Shown: in pieces, positions 5,083 through 7,182 of the stretch | How positions within the stretch are numbered: the stretch's first letter is position 1 | Layout: each line of letters opens with the position of its first letter | From: Fodinibacter sp045807225 | Lineage (GTDB): Bacteria > Actinomycetota > Actinomycetes > Actinomycetales > Dermatophilaceae | Assembly (NCBI GenBank): GCA_045807225.1 | Contig: JBJMHU010000232.1 | Location: 1-7,182 of the forward strand | Direction of reading: 5' to 3' | Length of the DNA: 7,182 nt | The notes under the pieces: model-generated | The model's input: only the letters and a program-made list of their open reading frames with translations | Told to the model about the DNA's origin: nothing | Databases searched by the model: none | Made by a program: the position numbers and the translations under genes

Positions 5083-7182
5083 GGGGCGGAACCGGCGGCA
5101 CTGAGGACGACCGTCACCGGCACCCCGTTGAGCACGGCATTGCCGGAGAGCCCCTCAACGACAGCGGGATCGGTGAGGTCGTTCATCGACACGCCGGGCA
5201 GCTGCTCGGCCTGGCGGAGCCGGACCCCGTCGCGCCGGTGGCCGTAACCGTGCGGGAGGGACACGACCCCGGGCATCAGGTCGTCAGTGGCCGCCACCTC
5301 GACCGCCACCTCCCCGGCAGCGGACCGCACCACCACCGTGTCGCCGTGGCGGATGCCGCGCGCGGCCAGGTCGTCGGGGTGCGCGAGGAGGGCGTGGCGG
5401 GGGCGCCCGCGGGTGAGCCGCGCGGAGTTGTGCAGCCACGAGTTGTTGTCGCGCTGGTGGCGCCGCCCGATGAGCAGCAGCTCTCCGTCACCGAGCCCGC
5501 TGTCCGCCGACAGCTCGGCGAGCAGCTCGGGCAGCGACTCGAGCACCAGTGGCATCGCGAGGTCGATGCGCTGGCCGGCCGTCGCCAGCCGCTCCGGGAG
5601 CCGGGGCTTGAGGGCCCCGTGGTCGGCCCCGGCGGCCATCTTCTCGAGCTTGGCGACCGACAGGCGGGCGCCGGACGAGCGCAGCAGGGCGTCGAGCTGC
5701 CGCCGCGGGCTCAGCCGCAGCCGTGCCTCGGTCTGCAGGGTGTCCTTCGACCACCGGTCGCGCAGTCCCTCCGACCGCTCGAGCAGCAGTGCGGCGCCGA
5801 GGTCGCGCGCGATCTCCCAGTCGTGCCGGGCGTCGGGCTCCTTCTCGAAGAGGGCCGGCGACCAGCGCGCGGTGTCGCGCACGGCGAGGGTGTGGAAGAT
5901 CAGGTCGTAGTGGTCGCGCTCCAGCGGACCCGTCGGCGGCAGGATGACGTCGGCGTGGCGCGTGGTCTCGTTGACGTAGAAGTCGATCGACACCATGACG
6001 TCGAGGCCGGCCAGCGCCTCGTCGAGCCGGTGCCCGGACGGCGTGGAGGACACCGGGTTTCCCGCGATCGTGAGCAGCCCGCGCACCTGGCCGTCACCCG
6101 GGGTGCTGATCTCCTCCGCCAGCACCGACACGGGCAGCTCACCTCCGAACGCCGGCAGGTCGCGAACCCGCGAGCGCCGCCTGCCGAAGCCACCAGGACC
6201 CAGCACCCCCCGGCCGACGAGGTCGACCGCGGGGGTGGTGAGCATCGTGCCGCCGGGCCGGTCGAGGTTGCCGGTGAGGATGTTGATCGCCTGCACGGCC
6301 CACTGGCACACGACGCCGTGGGCCTGGGTCGAGACGCCCATCCGCCCGTGCACGGCCGCCGAGGGCGCGGCGGCGAGGTCGTGCGCGAGGCTCCGCACGG
6401 CATCCGCGGGCATGCCGCTGGCCTGCTCCGCGAGCTCGGGCGTGAAGCCCTCGACCGCCTCGCGCACCGCGTCGAGGCCGTCGACGTAGGCGGCGGGGTG
6501 GACCTCACCGAGCAGCAGCTCGCGCACCACAGCGAGCAGCACGGCGGCGTCGGACCCGGGCCGGACGAAGTGGTGCTGGTCGGCGACCTTGGCCGTCTCG
6601 GTGCGTCGGGGGTCGATGACCACCAAGCGCCCTCCGCGAGAAGCGAGCTCGCGACGCCGCTGCGGGAAGTCGGGCACGGTCCACAGCGAGCCGTTCGACG
6701 CCATCGGGTTGTGCCCGACGAGAACGAGCAGGTCGGTGCGGTCGATGTCGGGCACCGGCAGGAGGAACTGGTGCCCGTAGAGGGCCCACGCCACCACGTG
6801 GTGCGGCAGCTGGTCGACGGACGTGGCGGAGAACCGGTTCCGCGTTCGCAGCAGCCGCACCAACGTCGGGTTGTGGGTCAGCGCACCGAGGCTGTGCACG
6901 GTGGGGTTGCCCTGGTAGACCGCCACTGCGTCGTCGCCGTGCTCGCGCTGCACCGCCACGAGCCGGGATGCCGCGAACGCGATCGCCTCGTCCCACGACA
7001 CCTCGCGCCAGCCGCCGTCGTCGGTGCGGCGCACCGGGCGACGTAGCCGGTCGGGGTCGTCGTGGAGGTCCTGCAGGGCGAAGGCCTTGGGGCAGATGTG
7101 ACCGCGCGAGAGCGGGTCGGCCTCGTGGCCGCGCACCGAGGCGATCGCGCCGCCACCGTCGAGGCGCACCTCCAGCGAGCAC
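5079..7182 (-). CDS. Molybdopterin-dependent oxidoreductase, DMSO reductase superfamily (5' end missing)
   Basis: About 700 residues are visible; the N-terminus lies beyond the right edge. Counting the first complete visible codon (Cys, plus 7179-7181) as residue 1, the reading starts CSLEV...SRGHICPK. Cys1 and Cys30 then fit the third and fourth ligands of an N-terminal [4Fe-4S] cluster. Further marks are SATSVDQLPHH (118-128, the segment likely to carry the Mo ligand; Ser or another residue, not settled), GHNPMASNG (156-164), IDPRRTETA (189-197), GNLDRPGG (304-311), AGNPVSSTP (373-381), HADVILPPTG (409-418) and the C-terminal cofactor domain with RHQRDNNSWLHN (574-585) and LPHGYGHRRDG (642-652). 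It binds a bis-pterin guanine dinucleotide Mo/W cofactor. Substrate is unknown; it resembles the uncharacterised actinobacterial oxidoreductases of the Rv0197 type (from memory). A GTG at 7169 is in frame but would delete the cluster cysteines, so it is not the start. Confidence 0.92.
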   Translation of the reverse strand, partial: CSLEVRLDGGGAIASVRGHEADPLSRGHICPKAFALQDLHDDPDRLRRPVRRTDDGGWREVSWDEAIAFAASRLVAVQREHGDDAVAVYQGNPTVHSLGALTHNPTLVRLLRTRNRFSATSVDQLPHHVVAWALYGHQFLLPVPDIDRTDLLVLVGHNPMASNGSLWTVPDFPQRRRELASRGGRLVVIDPRRTETAKVADQHHFVRPGSDAAVLLAVVRELLLGEVHPAAYVDGLDAVREAVEGFTPELAEQASGMPADAVRSLAHDLAAAPSAAVHGRMGVSTQAHGVVCQWAVQAINILTGNLDRPGGTMLTTPAVDLVGRGVLGPGGFGRRRSRVRDLPAFGGELPVSVLAEEISTPGDGQVRGLLTIAGNPVSSTPSGHRLDEALAGLDVMVSIDFYVNETTRHADVILPPTGPLERDHYDLIFHTLAVRDTARWSPALFEKEPDARHDWEIARDLGAALLLERSEGLRDRWSKDTLQTEARLRLSPRRQLDALLRSSGARLSVAKLEKMAAGADHGALKPRLPERLATAGQRIDLAMPLVLESLPELLAELSADSGLGDGELLLIGRRHQRDNNSWLHNSARLTRGRPRHALLAHPDDLAARGIRHGDTVVVRSAAGEVAVEVAATDDLMPGVVSLPHGYGHRRDGVRLRQAEQLPGVSMNDLTDPAVVEGLSGNAVLNGVPVTVVLSAAGSAP

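Noticed and set aside
5238..7046. A 602-codon plus-strand open frame opposite the molybdopterin oxidoreductase
   Set aside because: Same reason: low-complexity shadow composition against a clearly real minus-strand gene.
5079..7169. Oxidoreductase starting at the GTG at 7169
   Set aside because: Reading continues upstream with C-S-L-E, giving a cluster cysteine at the expected distance from the ICPK cysteine; the gene is cut by the window edge instead.

Overview
This is a high-GC window (roughly 70% or more by eye) with GTG/ATG starts, four-base stop/start overlaps, strong codon bias and likely leaderless promoters. That points to an actinobacterium; Micrococcales (Intrasporangiaceae-like) is a guess from style, not a measured assignment. 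No rRNA, tRNA, insertion sequence or CRISPR is visible.

Left part (1-3979, minus strand): a four-gene operon read right to left. It encodes an acyl-CoA dehydrogenase of the ACAD10/ACAD11 type, a classical short-chain dehydrogenase (SDR), an APH-fold kinase of the family fused to the dehydrogenase in animal ACAD10/ACAD11, and a second SDR that runs off the left edge. The first three genes are joined by four-base overlaps; the fourth follows a 57-base gap carrying a GAC triplet repeat. Kinase + ACAD + SDR is the enzyme set used to catabolise 4-hydroxyacyl-CoAs and levulinate (LvaA/LvaC/LvaD in Pseudomonas putida; ACAD10/11 in mammals). The operon is therefore best read as a catabolic route for 4-hydroxy or 4-keto acids, or a related hydroxylated acyl-CoA. 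The substrate is inference.

Middle (3980-4773): a very compact divergent promoter region with a perfect 15-bp palindrome (4001-4015) separates the operon from a divergent TetR-family regulator (4020-4604). The palindrome overlaps the predicted promoter elements of both directions, so the regulator probably represses both itself and the operon, perhaps until an acyl-CoA ligand accumulates. After tetR, the convergent intergenic region (4605-4773) contains an unusual array of five 19-bp units: two in plus orientation and three in minus orientation, arranged head to head around a central CGTATACG.

Right part (4774-7182, minus strand): a small YjbR/MmcQ-family protein overlaps by four bases the end of a large molybdopterin-dependent oxidoreductase of the DMSO reductase superfamily. 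The oxidoreductase is cut by the right edge just before its first iron-sulfur cysteines. These two genes look like a separate transcription unit.

Most worth a second look: the split ACAD10/11-like operon with its self-contained regulatory switch, and the mirrored 19-bp array.
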